The notes beneath the pieces are model-generated. The model did no database searches, was not told the origin of the DNA, and saw only the letters and a program-made list of their open reading frames with translations. Positions 44,533 through 53,539 of a stretch of DNA of 64,000 nt are shown here, one piece after another (the stretch's first letter is position 1; every line of letters begins with the position of its first letter). The stretch is from Moorella thermoacetica (GTDB lineage Bacteria; Bacillota; DSM-521; Neomoorellales; Neomoorellaceae), in contig NZ_CP012369.1 of NCBI RefSeq assembly GCF_001267405.1, positions 1,018,001 to 1,082,000 of the forward strand, in the 5' to 3' direction. The position numbers and the translations under genes are program-made.

Positions 44533-47262
44533 TCATTCAGCTACTTTTTGTCCCATCTCCTGGAGGACCTGCTCCAGCTTTTTCAGGTTTTCCCCGTAAC
44601 CGGCCCAATCACCCTGTTTTAGCCTGTCCTGGGCTTCGCTATAGAGGCGGTTGGCTTCTTTGATGAGTTCCGACAGGTTACCTGGGCTGCCTGTTGCAGC
44701 CTGGGATGGCGGTTGAGGACTGGCGGCGGGTGCAGGTGTCTGGGTACCGAAGATGACCTGCAGGGCCCCGGCCAGGGTGTCGGCCATGGCTATTTTTTCT
44801 TCGTAAGCAACTACCACCTGGCGCAGTTCAGGTAATTTACTTTCCTGGGCCTGGAGGAAGATTGGCTCTACATAAAGCAGGGAGCCTTTAATGGGGATTA
44901 CCAGAAGATTCCCCCGGATGACCTGGGAGCCATGCTGGTCCCAGAGGGTTAGCTGCTGGGAGATACGCGGTTCCTGGTCGATACGGGCTTCGACCTGCAT
45001 AGGGCCATAAATAGAGCGGTTTTTAGGGAACTGGTATAACAAAAGCTGGCCGTAATGGGGACCATCATTGCGGGCTGCTAGCCAGGCTATCATATTGACC
45101 TTACGGGCTGGTGTAAAGGGAAGCATTAAGATATACTCCGCCTGTGTTTCCCCGGGTAAACGCATCAGGGTGTAATAGGGATCCATGGCCTGGCGTTTAT
45201 CGCCGACCATTTCCTCAGCTATACTCCAGGCATCCTCTTTGTTATAAAAAAGCATGGTGTTTTCCATATGGTAGTTAGTCAACATCTGGGCCTGGATGCT
45301 TAAAAGGTCGGGGGGATAACGCAGGTGCTGCTGCAGCCCGGCCGGCATGTCTTCCCGGGGCTTGAATAGCCCGGGGAAAATTCTGGCCAGGGTTTGGGCC
45401 AGGGGGTCTCCCGGGTCAACAAGATAGTAGTCAACACTACCGTTATAAGCATCGATAACCACCTTGACAGAGTTGCGAATATAATTGAAGCCGCCGCTGT
45501 TTGGTTCGGAATAGGGATACATATTAGTAATGGTATAGGCGTCTAGGAACCAGTAAAGGCGGCCCCCGGCAACAACCAGGTAGGGATCAGCGTCATAGCG
45601 CAAATAGGGCATGATCTTCCGCACCCGTTCCTGGATATTGCGGTAATAGAGTATCTTACTCTGGGGAGTTAGCCCGTTGCTCATCAGCAGCCGGTAATCG
45701 TGAAAGCGAAAAGCGAAGACCAGCCGCCGCCAGGGAGTATTAATGGGAACCCCGCCTCTTCCCTGATATCGGGTTTCAACGAAATTATCTTCTCCCGTGA
45801 CAGGGTAATCAAATTCAGCTGCCGTACCGCCGGTAATGACATAATCACCGGTCAGTTCACCGTAATAGATCCGGGGCTCATTAACCTGGAGGCCGGCACT
45901 GCTGTGAAAGGGCAGGTCGCCGGCGATAAACTCCGGCTGGCCGCCGGCAGTAACGGTGTTGGCCGGGTTCATGGCCAGACCGTAGCCGTGGGTATAGCGC
46001 ATTTTTTCGTTGATCCACGTCCGGGCCCGGTCAGGCAATTTGTTCTGGTCCAGTTCCCGGGCCGCCAGCATGACCTGCCGCTCCCTGCCATCCAGGGTGT
46101 AGCGGTCGACATCGATATCCTTAAAACTATAATAAGAACGGATCTCCTGGAGCTGGCTGTAGGTTTGCTCCAGGGGTCGGTAATCCCACAGGCGGATGTT
46201 GTCCAGGGTGGCCCCTTCTTCCCTCAGACTGGCGGGGGTCAAGTTGTCCAGAGCCGGGAATTCCTGGATGGTGATCCTGTCCAGTCCATAGGCCCGGCGG
46301 GTAAAGTTAATATTATAGCGCAGGTAGGGCTCCTCCCGGGCGAACTCGTTGGGCTCGACCTGGAATTTTTGCACTGCCAGGGGTACAGCTATCACCAGCA
46401 GGAAATAGGCGGCCATAAAGGATAGAATACCGGCACTGACTAGCTTTAGGTTACGGCGAAAGGCGTTAAGGACAATAATCAGGCCGCAGGCTACGGCTAC
46501 CCATCCCAGGATGTTATAGCCAGGAAGGAGGGCGTGGATATCGGTATAGCTGGCGCCGAAGGCCACACCCCGGGATGATCGAACCAGATCAAGGGCCTGC
46601 AAGCGGAACCCCCAGGCTTGAATTAGAAAGAGTAGGGCTACCAGGGTGGAAAAATGGACCAGAGGACGGGAAAAATGGCCCCGCCGCAGGCCCAGGAGCT
46701 CCCGCGGGTTAAAGATGAAGTAGAAGAAGCCGGTGACCAGGACGGCCCCAACCACAGCCGTTATCAGCAATTTATAGAGAAAATGGTAAAGGGGCAGTTT
46801 AAAGATATAGAAACTAACATCCCTGCCAAAAAGGGGATCGGCAAGGCCGAAGGGGGTGGCCCTGAGGTACTCCTGGACCACCAGCCACTTACCGGCGGCC
46901 AGGGGGCTGAAGATGAGGGCCCCCGCCAGGCTTAGTAAAAGATACAGGATACCCAAACGCCTGCTGGTAATAAAACGGTCGATGAGGTATTCCTTTAAAG
47001 TCCAATTTTCCCGCCCTTCAGGAGGCGATAGGTGGAGGCTTTTACGGGTAAAAAGGAGGTTTAGATAAAAGAAAAGGAAGAAAAAGGCTATAGTCCCCAG
47101 GCGTATTCCCACTTCCGATAGCAACCGGGTAAGGAAGACCTGGCGGTAGCCCACTTCGGCAAACCAGTACCAGTCGGTCAGGAAGTGGGAGCCCAGGTAG
47201 GCTGCGACCAGGAAGCCCGGGATTATAATTAAAAGACAGAACCATAAACGATTTAATTTCAT
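44533..47262 (-). CDS. UPF0182 family large membrane protein
   Basis: This 909-residue protein belongs to the UPF0182 family. The first 290 residues hold about seven hydrophobic segments, with FGRDVSFYIFKLPLYHFL and YNILGWVAVACGLIIVL among them. The large remainder is presumably extracytoplasmic and includes RYNINFTRRAYGLD, MRYTHGYGLAMNP, NTPWRRLVFAFRF and DPYYTLMRLPGE, well-conserved family blocks. A Pro/Ala/Ser-rich linker precedes a short C-terminal coiled helix. The function is unknown; the gene shares its direction with nrdJ and the kinase. Confidence 0.9.
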   Translation of the reverse strand: MKLNRLWFCLLIIIPGFLVAAYLGSHFLTDWYWFAEVGYRQVFLTRLLSEVGIRLGTIAFFFLFFYLNLLFTRKSLHLSPPEGRENWTLKEYLIDRFITSRRLGILYLLLSLAGALIFSPLAAGKWLVVQEYLRATPFGLADPLFGRDVSFYIFKLPLYHFLYKLLITAVVGAVLVTGFFYFIFNPRELLGLRRGHFSRPLVHFSTLVALLFLIQAWGFRLQALDLVRSSRGVAFGASYTDIHALLPGYNILGWVAVACGLIIVLNAFRRNLKLVSAGILSFMAAYFLLVIAVPLAVQKFQVEPNEFAREEPYLRYNINFTRRAYGLDRITIQEFPALDNLTPASLREEGATLDNIRLWDYRPLEQTYSQLQEIRSYYSFKDIDVDRYTLDGRERQVMLAARELDQNKLPDRARTWINEKMRYTHGYGLAMNPANTVTAGGQPEFIAGDLPFHSSAGLQVNEPRIYYGELTGDYVITGGTAAEFDYPVTGEDNFVETRYQGRGGVPINTPWRRLVFAFRFHDYRLLMSNGLTPQSKILYYRNIQERVRKIMPYLRYDADPYLVVAGGRLYWFLDAYTITNMYPYSEPNSGGFNYIRNSVKVVIDAYNGSVDYYLVDPGDPLAQTLARIFPGLFKPREDMPAGLQQHLRYPPDLLSIQAQMLTNYHMENTMLFYNKEDAWSIAEEMVGDKRQAMDPYYTLMRLPGETQAEYILMLPFTPARKVNMIAWLAARNDGPHYGQLLLYQFPKNRSIYGPMQVEARIDQEPRISQQLTLWDQHGSQVIRGNLLVIPIKGSLLYVEPIFLQAQESKLPELRQVVVAYEEKIAMADTLAGALQVIFGTQTPAPAASPQPPSQAATGSPGNLSELIKEANRLYSEAQDRLKQGDWAGYGENLKKLEQVLQEMGQKVAE

Positions 47263-47335
47263 GCCGAATCCTCCTGCAGGGTTGTCCTCTATATTTCGTC
47301 ATGGAGCAAGGGTATTCCTCCCTCCCCTCCTCATA

Positions 47336-47373
47336 AAAGAAAAACGCCCCGCCATCATTCCCAGGTCCGGGGC
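47336..47373 (-). terminator. Terminator after ddl
   Basis: On the minus strand GCCCCG and CGGGGC pair over 6 bp around a 16-nt loop, followed by GTTTTTCTTTT. Confidence 0.75.
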
Positions 47374-47449
47374 AAATCAGACGTCCATGCAGCCAGGCGG
47401 CATTAGCAGAGGATAAAAATGGTACTGATATACTATTTTCAGGTTGGTT

Positions 47450-48379
47450 TCAAGGCTCCAGGGCCAGGTCGACGATTTTCTGGACCAGATCCGGAAAATC
47501 CAATCCTGCCGCCCGGGCGGCGTCCGGTACCAGGCTGGTGGCGGTCATCCCCGGGACGCTATTGACTTCAATGACCTGGGGCTCCCGGCCCCCCGCCACG
47601 ATAAAATCCACCCGGGCGAAACCGCGGCAACCCAGGAGGGCATAGGTCCGGCCGGCCAGGGAGGTAGCTGCTGCCAGGACGTCATCCGGCAATCGGGGCG
47701 GGATAATATGATCACTCAGGCCGGGGGTGTACTTGGCCTGATAATCATAAAAGCCGGTATGGGAGACGATTTCTATTAAAGGCAAGACCTGGGGTTTCCG
47801 GTTCCCCAGGACGGCAGCCGTGATCTCCGGGCCTGCCAGGTAGGCTTCGGCCATAAAGGAAAGGTCATATTTCAGGGCCCCGGCTATGGCCGGCTCCAGT
47901 TCCCCTTCTTCCCTGACGATAAAGGTGCCAATGGTGGAACCCTGGGTCGGGGCCTTAATGACCACCGGCAAACCTAGTTCCTTTAATATCGCCGCCTTTA
48001 TCTCTTTCTTGCCGGTGGCGTATTCAGCACCGGTCCAGGCTAAAAATTTGGGGGTGGGGATACCGGCCTGGAGCAGGACGCGTTTAGTCATAATTTTATC
48101 CATTGTTATGGCACTGGCCAGGACGCGGCTGCCAGTATAAGGCAGGCCCAGGACCTCCAGCAGGCCCTGGACAGAACCGTCTTCCCCGGGTTTACCGTGG
48201 AGGGCGTTAAAGACAACGTCGGGGGCGAAGTTTTTTAACCTGGCTACTACCTCCCTGTTCAGATCTATAGTTATCACCTGGTGACCCAGGCCGGACAGGG
48301 CGGCGGCAACGGCAGACCCGCTTTTTAAAGAAATCTCCCTTTCGGAAGAGGGGCCACCCATTAGGACGGCAATTTTCAT
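47450..48379 (-). CDS. ddl: D-alanine--D-alanine ligase
   Basis: This 309-residue ATP-grasp enzyme makes D-Ala-D-Ala for peptidoglycan. GGPSSEREISLKSG at residue 8, NALHGKPGEDGSVQG, PVVIKAPTQGSTIG, RVDFIVAGG and EVNSVPGMTATSLVP are all in place. Its ATG overlaps the stop of the PHP gene as ATGA, so the two are co-translated. Confidence 0.95.
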   Translation of the reverse strand: MKIAVLMGGPSSEREISLKSGSAVAAALSGLGHQVITIDLNREVVARLKNFAPDVVFNALHGKPGEDGSVQGLLEVLGLPYTGSRVLASAITMDKIMTKRVLLQAGIPTPKFLAWTGAEYATGKKEIKAAILKELGLPVVIKAPTQGSTIGTFIVREEGELEPAIAGALKYDLSFMAEAYLAGPEITAAVLGNRKPQVLPLIEIVSHTGFYDYQAKYTPGLSDHIIPPRLPDDVLAAATSLAGRTYALLGCRGFARVDFIVAGGREPQVIEVNSVPGMTATSLVPDAARAAGLDFPDLVQKIVDLALEP

Positions 48380-49260
48380 CTTAAAAATGAGACCTCCCCA
48401 GGGGAAATATTGGCGCCCGGCGGTTGGTGCTTACTTAACCCGGCCAGCATGGCAGCAGAAATACCCATGGTCCCAAGTGCCACCGGCGCATATAGGCCAT
48501 GAAAATCAGTACCGCCGGTTATCAGGAGGTGGCGTTCCTTGGCCAGGCGGTAGTAGGAATGGATTAACTCCCGGCGTTTACTCCCTAGATAATAATAGAA
48601 TACTTCCAGGCCGTCAATGCCCTCTTCCAGGATGCAATTGACCAGGGTATCATCATTGATTAGGCCGGGATGGGCCAGCACGCTTATCCCCCCGGCTGCA
48701 TGGATCAGGGCTACAGCTCTGGGTAAGGGATTACCTTCGTAAGGAATGTAGGCCAGACCTCCAGGTCCCAGGTAGCGACGCAGGAATTCAATGGTTTTTT
48801 CCTGGTTGTCGATATAACCGCAATGTCTTAGAACCTGGAGGATATGGTTTTTCCCCAGGACACCCCCGGGGGGAATCAGGGCCTCAACCTGTTCCCAGCT
48901 GATATTAAAACCAAGGTTTTGCAGGCGGCGAATAACCTGGCGGGCAATTATCCGGCGCTCCCGGCGGATTTCCTCCAGGGCGGAGGCCAGTACCGGGGCC
49001 GTGGGGTCGAAATTATAGCCCAGGAGGTGGATTTCCCGCCCCCGGAAGCTGGTGACCATCTCAATACCGGGGAGGAGCTCCAGGCCGAGTTCCCGAGCCT
49101 GGTTGTACACCTGGATATAACCGGAAAGGCTTTCGTGATCGGTAAAACTAAGGGCCTTGAGACCTTTCTGCCTGGCAAGCTCCAGGATTGCTGCCGGCGC
49201 CAGGCTACCGTCCGAGGCCAGGGTGTGGATGTGGAGGTCGGCATAGACCAAAGACAACAC
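48376..49260 (-). CDS. PHP-domain phosphoesterase
   Basis: This 294-residue metal-dependent enzyme of the PHP family resembles YciV/TrpH-type 3',5'-nucleoside bisphosphate phosphatase/5'-3' RNase. Metal ligands appear in YADLHIHTLASDGS, FTDHESLSGY, LLPGIEMVTSFRGREIHLLGY, VLAHPGLI and ITGGTDFHG. The substrate is inferred from family knowledge. It is coupled to ddl downstream. The start is close to the start of the D-L-H-I-H-T motif, as in the family; GTG or TTG codons around 49260-49263 are both possible. Confidence 0.87.
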   Translation of the reverse strand: MLSLVYADLHIHTLASDGSLAPAAILELARQKGLKALSFTDHESLSGYIQVYNQARELGLELLPGIEMVTSFRGREIHLLGYNFDPTAPVLASALEEIRRERRIIARQVIRRLQNLGFNISWEQVEALIPPGGVLGKNHILQVLRHCGYIDNQEKTIEFLRRYLGPGGLAYIPYEGNPLPRAVALIHAAGGISVLAHPGLINDDTLVNCILEEGIDGLEVFYYYLGSKRRELIHSYYRLAKERHLLITGGTDFHGLYAPVALGTMGISAAMLAGLSKHQPPGANISPGEVSFLR

Positions 49261-49357
49261 CTCGAGATACTTGACATTATATCTATATTCGCCTTATGTC
49301 AAAAGAAACCTGCCTGATGATAAATCCGGTTATATTTTACTGAGTGATCGCGATGTC

Positions 49358-49386
49358 TTGACTCTAGGCAGTAAAGGGTTTATAAT
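49358..49386 (+). promoter_or_regulatory. Strong SigA-type promoter of tRNA-Trp
   Basis: TTGACT and TATAAT are 17 nt apart, 11 nt before the tRNA 5' end. Confidence 0.85.
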
Positions 49387-49397
49387 AAAGTTGCTGT

Positions 49398-49473
49398 AGG
49401 GGTGTAGCTCAACTGGTAGAGTAGCGGTCTCCAAAACCGTTGGTTGCGGGTTCGAGCCCTGCCACCCCTGCCA
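49398..49473 (+). tRNA. tRNA-Trp (anticodon CCA)
   Basis: The cloverleaf is complete: acceptor AGGGGTG/CACCCCT with G-CCA encoded, anticodon arm GCGGT/ACCGT with loop CTCCAAA giving anticodon CCA, and T arm GCGGGTTCGAGCCCTGC. It has 76 nt. This is probably the only tRNA for UGG. Confidence 0.95.
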
Positions 49474-49577
49474 TAAAAAATTGGATTTTCAAGTGTTGTA
49501 GGGTTTTGGATGGCGTAGCTTCCACCTACGCCATCCAAACTGCAAACAAACCGCAAACAACTGCATTTTAGAGTTCG
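49474..49577. other. Non-coding stretch with 14-bp hairpin and GCAAACAA direct repeats
   Basis: TTTGGATGGCGTAG (49505-49518) and CTACGCCATCCAAA (49526-49539) are perfect complements around a 7-nt loop. Directly after lie two near-copies of GCAAACAA, 11 nt apart. No gene is visible. The position next to a tRNA 3' end resembles an integration-site scar, but no integrase is present. Confidence 0.45.
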
Positions 49578-49605
49578 CCAGCTTGAGAAAGCTGGTTTTC
49601 TTTTT
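49578..49605 (+). terminator. Terminator downstream of tRNA-Trp
   Basis: CCAGCTT and AAGCTGG form a 7-bp stem around GAGA, followed by TTTTCTTTTTG. Confidence 0.85.
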
Positions 49606-49717
49606 GCCCTAATTTCTCCCTCTCTGCTCCGCTTAAATTTCCCCATTCCATACCCCTGGTTAGCATTGGCCAATTCATACCGATACTGTCGCCTACACTT
49701 TGAGCTTATTGAGTAAA

Positions 49718-49737
49718 GCCCCCTCCGTAGAGGGGGC
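49718..49737 (-). terminator. Terminator of the EF-G-like gene
   Basis: GCCCCCTC and GAGGGGGC form a perfect 8-bp stem around a 4-nt loop; on the minus strand TTTAC follows. It lies 23 nt after the stop codon. Confidence 0.8.
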
Positions 49738-49760
49738 AATGGTACTGGTAGACTTCTTCG

Positions 49761-51803
49761 TTACTCTTCCTTTTTAGCTTTAGCCTGCTGGATGATCTTC
49801 TCAGCAATGCTGGCCGGGACCTCTTCGTACTGGGCAAAATCCATTTTAAAGTGGCCGCGGGCCTGGGTGATGGACTTCAAGTCAATAGCGTAACGGTACA
49901 TTTCTGCCAGGGGAACCTGGGCGCGGATGACCTGGTTTTTACCCTGGGGTTCCATACCCAGGATACGGCCGCGGCGGCTGTTTAAATCGCCCATAATGTC
50001 GCCCATAAACTGTTCAGGTACCGTTATCTCCACGTTCATTATGGGCTCAAGCAACACCGGTTTGGCCTGTTCTACTGCTTTGCGGAAGGCCAGGCCGGCA
50101 GCAACCTTGAAAGCCATTTCAGAGGAGTCAACCGGGTGGTAAGAACCGTCGGCCAGGTTGACCTTGATATTAGTCACCGGGTAGCCGGCCAGGATGCCTT
50201 CCTGCATGGCCTCGCGGATACCCTTCTCAACCGCCGGGATATACTGGCGCGGCACGGCGCCGCCGAAGATGGTCTCGGTGAATTCAAATTCCTTATCCGG
50301 CAGGGGAGCCATGTCGATAAAGACGTGGCCGTACTGGCCGTGGCCGCCCGTTTGTTTTTTATGCTTACCTTCTATATGGTTAACTGCGGCGCGAATGGTT
50401 TCCCGGTAAGGTACTGTGGGGGTGCTCATTTCCACCTCCACGCCAAATTTGCGCTGCAGCCGTTCCAGGGTGATATCCAGGTGGGATTCTCCCATTCCGG
50501 TGAGGATGGTTTCCCTGGTCTCGGTATTTTTGTTCAGGCGCAGGGTGGGGTCTTCCTCCAGCAACCGCGCCAGGGCGTTGCTGAGTTTATCTTCATCGCC
50601 CTTGCTCTTAGGTTTGATGGCCACCGGCAGGGTCGGTTCCGGGAAGTCAATACCTTTCAGGCGGACCGGGTTGGCTTTGGTGGTAAGGGTGTCACCGGTG
50701 GTGGTAACCTGGAGTTTGGCTATAGCTCCTATATCCCCTGGTTTCATCTCCGTGACCGGCAGCTGGTTTTTGCCCTGGAGGGAGAAGAGCTGGCCGATTT
50801 TTTCCTCGCTTTCCCGGTTGACGTTGTAGACCGTGGAGTCGGATTTCAGAACGCCGCTATAGACCCGGAACATGCTTAATTTACCAACATAGGGATCGGC
50901 TATGGTCTTAAATACCAGGGCAGCCAGGTTCTCACCCTCGAGGGCGGCGGCATCCTTGCCGGTAGCTTCAACGGGGGAAGGTAGGTAGTTTATTATATAG
51001 TCCAGGACGGGTTTGACAGCCATATTCTTCCAGGCTGAGCCGCAGAGAACAGGAATGGCCTTGCCTTCGGCAACGGCTTTTTTCAAGCCGGAGCGGATTT
51101 CTTCGCTGGAAAGTTCTTTTCCGTCCAGGTATTTCATCAGCAGTTCATCATCGCCTTCGGCAGCAGCTTCAATCAAGGCTTCCCGCAGGCTGGCAACCTC
51201 ATCGGCATATTCCGCCGGAACTGGTATCTCTTTTTCACTGCCGTTATCGTAGGTATAGGCCTTTTGGTTGAGGATATCGATAATTCCGGTAAAGTTTTCC
51301 GCCTCGCCTATGGGCAACTGGACAGGGACTATATGGCCGCTCAAACGCTCTCGCATCGATTCCACAGCTTTCTGGAAATTGGCGTTCTCCCGGTCCATTT
51401 TATTTACATAGGTGATCCGCGGCAGATGATGATTGTCCGCCGTTTCCCATACAACCTCTGTCTGGACCTCTACCCCGGCCACAGCGCTAACTACTACCAG
51501 CAGACTATCTACCACCCGCAGGGCGCCTACCACCTCGCCAAAGAAGTCACTGTAACCGGGGGTATCCAGTAGATTTATCTTATTATCCTGCCACTCGGCC
51601 ACGGCCAATGCGGAGTTGGTAGTAACCTTGCGCTTAATTTCTTCGGGAAGGTAGTCGGTTACAGTATTACCCTCGTCAACCCGCCCCAGGCGTTTGGTAG
51701 CACCGGCGTTATAAAGGAGCGCTTCCGTCAGGCTGGTCTTACCGGCACCGCCGTGGGCGACTATAGCTACGTTCCTGATGCTGGTACTGGGGTAAACCTT
51801 CAT
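49761..51803 (-). CDS. Elongation factor G paralogue (EF-G-like, type II)
   Basis: This translational GTPase has 680 residues, a little shorter than the main EF-G. G1 is AHGGAGKTSL near residue 15 (canonical EF-G has AHIDAGKTT), G3 is LLDTPGYSDF and G4 is YVNKMDRENANF. Domains III-V are recognisable from ETRETILTGMGESHLDI and GRILGMEPQG. The altered G1 and the lone location outside the str operon point to the second EF-G group, whose role is less clear than that of FusA. The ribosome site is GAGGAGGGC. Confidence 0.9.
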   Translation of the reverse strand: MKVYPSTSIRNVAIVAHGGAGKTSLTEALLYNAGATKRLGRVDEGNTVTDYLPEEIKRKVTTNSALAVAEWQDNKINLLDTPGYSDFFGEVVGALRVVDSLLVVVSAVAGVEVQTEVVWETADNHHLPRITYVNKMDRENANFQKAVESMRERLSGHIVPVQLPIGEAENFTGIIDILNQKAYTYDNGSEKEIPVPAEYADEVASLREALIEAAAEGDDELLMKYLDGKELSSEEIRSGLKKAVAEGKAIPVLCGSAWKNMAVKPVLDYIINYLPSPVEATGKDAAALEGENLAALVFKTIADPYVGKLSMFRVYSGVLKSDSTVYNVNRESEEKIGQLFSLQGKNQLPVTEMKPGDIGAIAKLQVTTTGDTLTTKANPVRLKGIDFPEPTLPVAIKPKSKGDEDKLSNALARLLEEDPTLRLNKNTETRETILTGMGESHLDITLERLQRKFGVEVEMSTPTVPYRETIRAAVNHIEGKHKKQTGGHGQYGHVFIDMAPLPDKEFEFTETIFGGAVPRQYIPAVEKGIREAMQEGILAGYPVTNIKVNLADGSYHPVDSSEMAFKVAAGLAFRKAVEQAKPVLLEPIMNVEITVPEQFMGDIMGDLNSRRGRILGMEPQGKNQVIRAQVPLAEMYRYAIDLKSITQARGHFKMDFAQYEEVPASIAEKIIQQAKAKKEE

Positions 51804-51994
51804 TAAAATTAGCCCTCCTCATCCTTCATCGGTTAACAAAAACTTAATAAGGAATATATTTGCCTTCCCTTTGAAAAAATCCTCTTTTTTCGGCGAAATA
51901 TTTTTTGCTGAGGCAGTTTTTACTTTTCCCTATAAATGGTTCTTCTAAACATTAAGGATCCGGAATAAGCATAATAGGACGAGGGGTGAAAATT

Positions 51995-53539
51995 ATGGCA
52001 GGGGTATCCATCTGGCAAGGGACAGTTATCCTGATGGTGGCCAGCTTATTGAACCGCATCCTGAGCTTTGGCTACCGAATGCTGGTTGTGCGCTACATAG
52101 GGGCCGAAGGTATGGGCCTCTATGAAATGGTTTTCCCTTTTTATAGCCTGGTGCTTATGGTCACTACCGCCGGCATACCCGTTGCCCTGGCTAAACTAAC
52201 AGCCGAAAGGATAGCCCTGGCCCGCTGGGGACAGGTACGCAGCGTCTTTCGCCTATCCCTTATTTTTTTGACCCTTAGCGGCTTACTGGCCGCCTTGGTG
52301 TTGTGGCGGCTGGCTCCCTTTTTAACCGGCAGGATGTTTGCCGATACCCGGGTTTACCAGGCCTTTGTGGTGATGATCCTGGCCCTGCCGGTAGTCTGTA
52401 TTTGTTCGGCCTTTCGGGGCTACTTCCAGGGCTGGCAGTTGATGCGACCGGTGGCTCTGGCCCAGGTTGTTGAACAGGTTGTGCGGGTGAGTGCCGGGTT
52501 TTTCCTGGGCATTTATTTGCTCCCCTACGGCGTGGCCATGGCTGCGGCCGGCCTGGCGGCAGGTATGGTTTTGGGAGAACTGGCAGGCCTGGGGATTAGC
52601 GTCTTTATCTTTAACCTGGCCCGGCCGTATTACGATATCGCTGCCGACCAGACAGGCTCGTTGAAAGCAGATATTCTTCCCCTGGTCCGTTTGGCCATCC
52701 CGGTGATGCTGGCCCGTATGGCCGGAGGTATTATGTTAACTATTGAAGCCTTGTTAATCCCTCGCCAGCTCCAGGCCTGGGGGGTGACCATGCGGGAGGC
52801 CACAACCATTTACGGCCAGTATGCAGGCATTGCCTTTACTTTGATATACCTGCCCATGGTTATCACTGTGGCCCTGGCCATGACCATGGTGCCCGCCATT
52901 TCTGAGGCTAGGGCAGTTGGGGATTGCGATTTATTAAATAAACGCTGCCGGCAGTCTTTAAAGATGACTATTTATAGCAGCCTGCCCTTTGCCATAACCT
53001 TTTACCTCTTTGCCGCCCCCATTTGCGGCCTTATCTTCGCCACTCCTGAGGCCGGTATACCCCTGAAAATCCTCGCCTGGGGGAGTATCTTTATCTACCT
53101 GGAGCAGACTACCGTGGGCATCCTGAATGGCCTGGGGTCCATGTCTACCATCCTCTGGACGACTGTCGCCGGAGGTATTGTCGACCTCCTGGGGATCTAT
53201 TACCTGACGCCGGTGCTGGGTATTGCCGGCGCCGCCCTTGGGGTAAACCTGGGAACTGCCGTTACCGCCATCCTGAACCTTCTGGCCCTGATCCGGCAGA
53301 CCGGTTTTCACCTGGACTTCCGGACCTTTGTTTACTGGCCAGCCGTAGCCGGGGCGGGAATGTTCCTTGGGGCTTCCCTTCTCTGGCGGCTGCTGGTAGC
53401 TACACCGGAACCATGGCGCCTGTTCCAGACCCTGGCCGGTAGCAGTTTGTTTTACCTGCTGATTCTCCTGGTAGCGGGAGAAATATCCCCCGGGCACTTT
53501 TACCTATTCCCCTGGCCGGGCCAGAGGAACGACAAATAA
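51995..53539 (+). CDS. spoVB: Stage V sporulation protein B-like flippase (MOP superfamily)
   Basis: This protein of about 514 residues has some fourteen hydrophobic segments; SLLNRILSFGYRMLVVRYIG near residue 16 and the GAEGMGLYEMVFPFYSLVLM block are typical of SpoVB. It would move a polysaccharide or lipid-linked precursor across the membrane during spore cortex formation. I choose ATG 51995, 8 nt after GAGGGG. The frame begins at GTG 51986, which lies in that ribosome site. The 3' end overlaps the convergent surE gene by 40 bp. Related MOP flippases in capsule or cell-wall export are alternatives. Confidence 0.87.
   Translation: MAGVSIWQGTVILMVASLLNRILSFGYRMLVVRYIGAEGMGLYEMVFPFYSLVLMVTTAGIPVALAKLTAERIALARWGQVRSVFRLSLIFLTLSGLLAALVLWRLAPFLTGRMFADTRVYQAFVVMILALPVVCICSAFRGYFQGWQLMRPVALAQVVEQVVRVSAGFFLGIYLLPYGVAMAAAGLAAGMVLGELAGLGISVFIFNLARPYYDIAADQTGSLKADILPLVRLAIPVMLARMAGGIMLTIEALLIPRQLQAWGVTMREATTIYGQYAGIAFTLIYLPMVITVALAMTMVPAISEARAVGDCDLLNKRCRQSLKMTIYSSLPFAITFYLFAAPICGLIFATPEAGIPLKILAWGSIFIYLEQTTVGILNGLGSMSTILWTTVAGGIVDLLGIYYLTPVLGIAGAALGVNLGTAVTAILNLLALIRQTGFHLDFRTFVYWPAVAGAGMFLGASLLWRLLVATPEPWRLFQTLAGSSLFYLLILLVAGEISPGHFYLFPWPGQRNDK

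Noticed and set aside
44533-47262. Possible transposon or phage origin of the large UPF0182 gene
   Set aside because: Composition, ribosome site and neighbours are ordinary, and the family is chromosomal in many Firmicutes.
49380-49739. A 119-codon minus-strand frame across tRNA-Trp
   Set aside because: It is antisense to the tRNA and to the terminators on both sides, so it is not a credible gene.
50136-50879. A 247-codon plus-strand frame inside the EF-G-like gene
   Set aside because: It is antisense to conserved EF-G domains with no independent signals.
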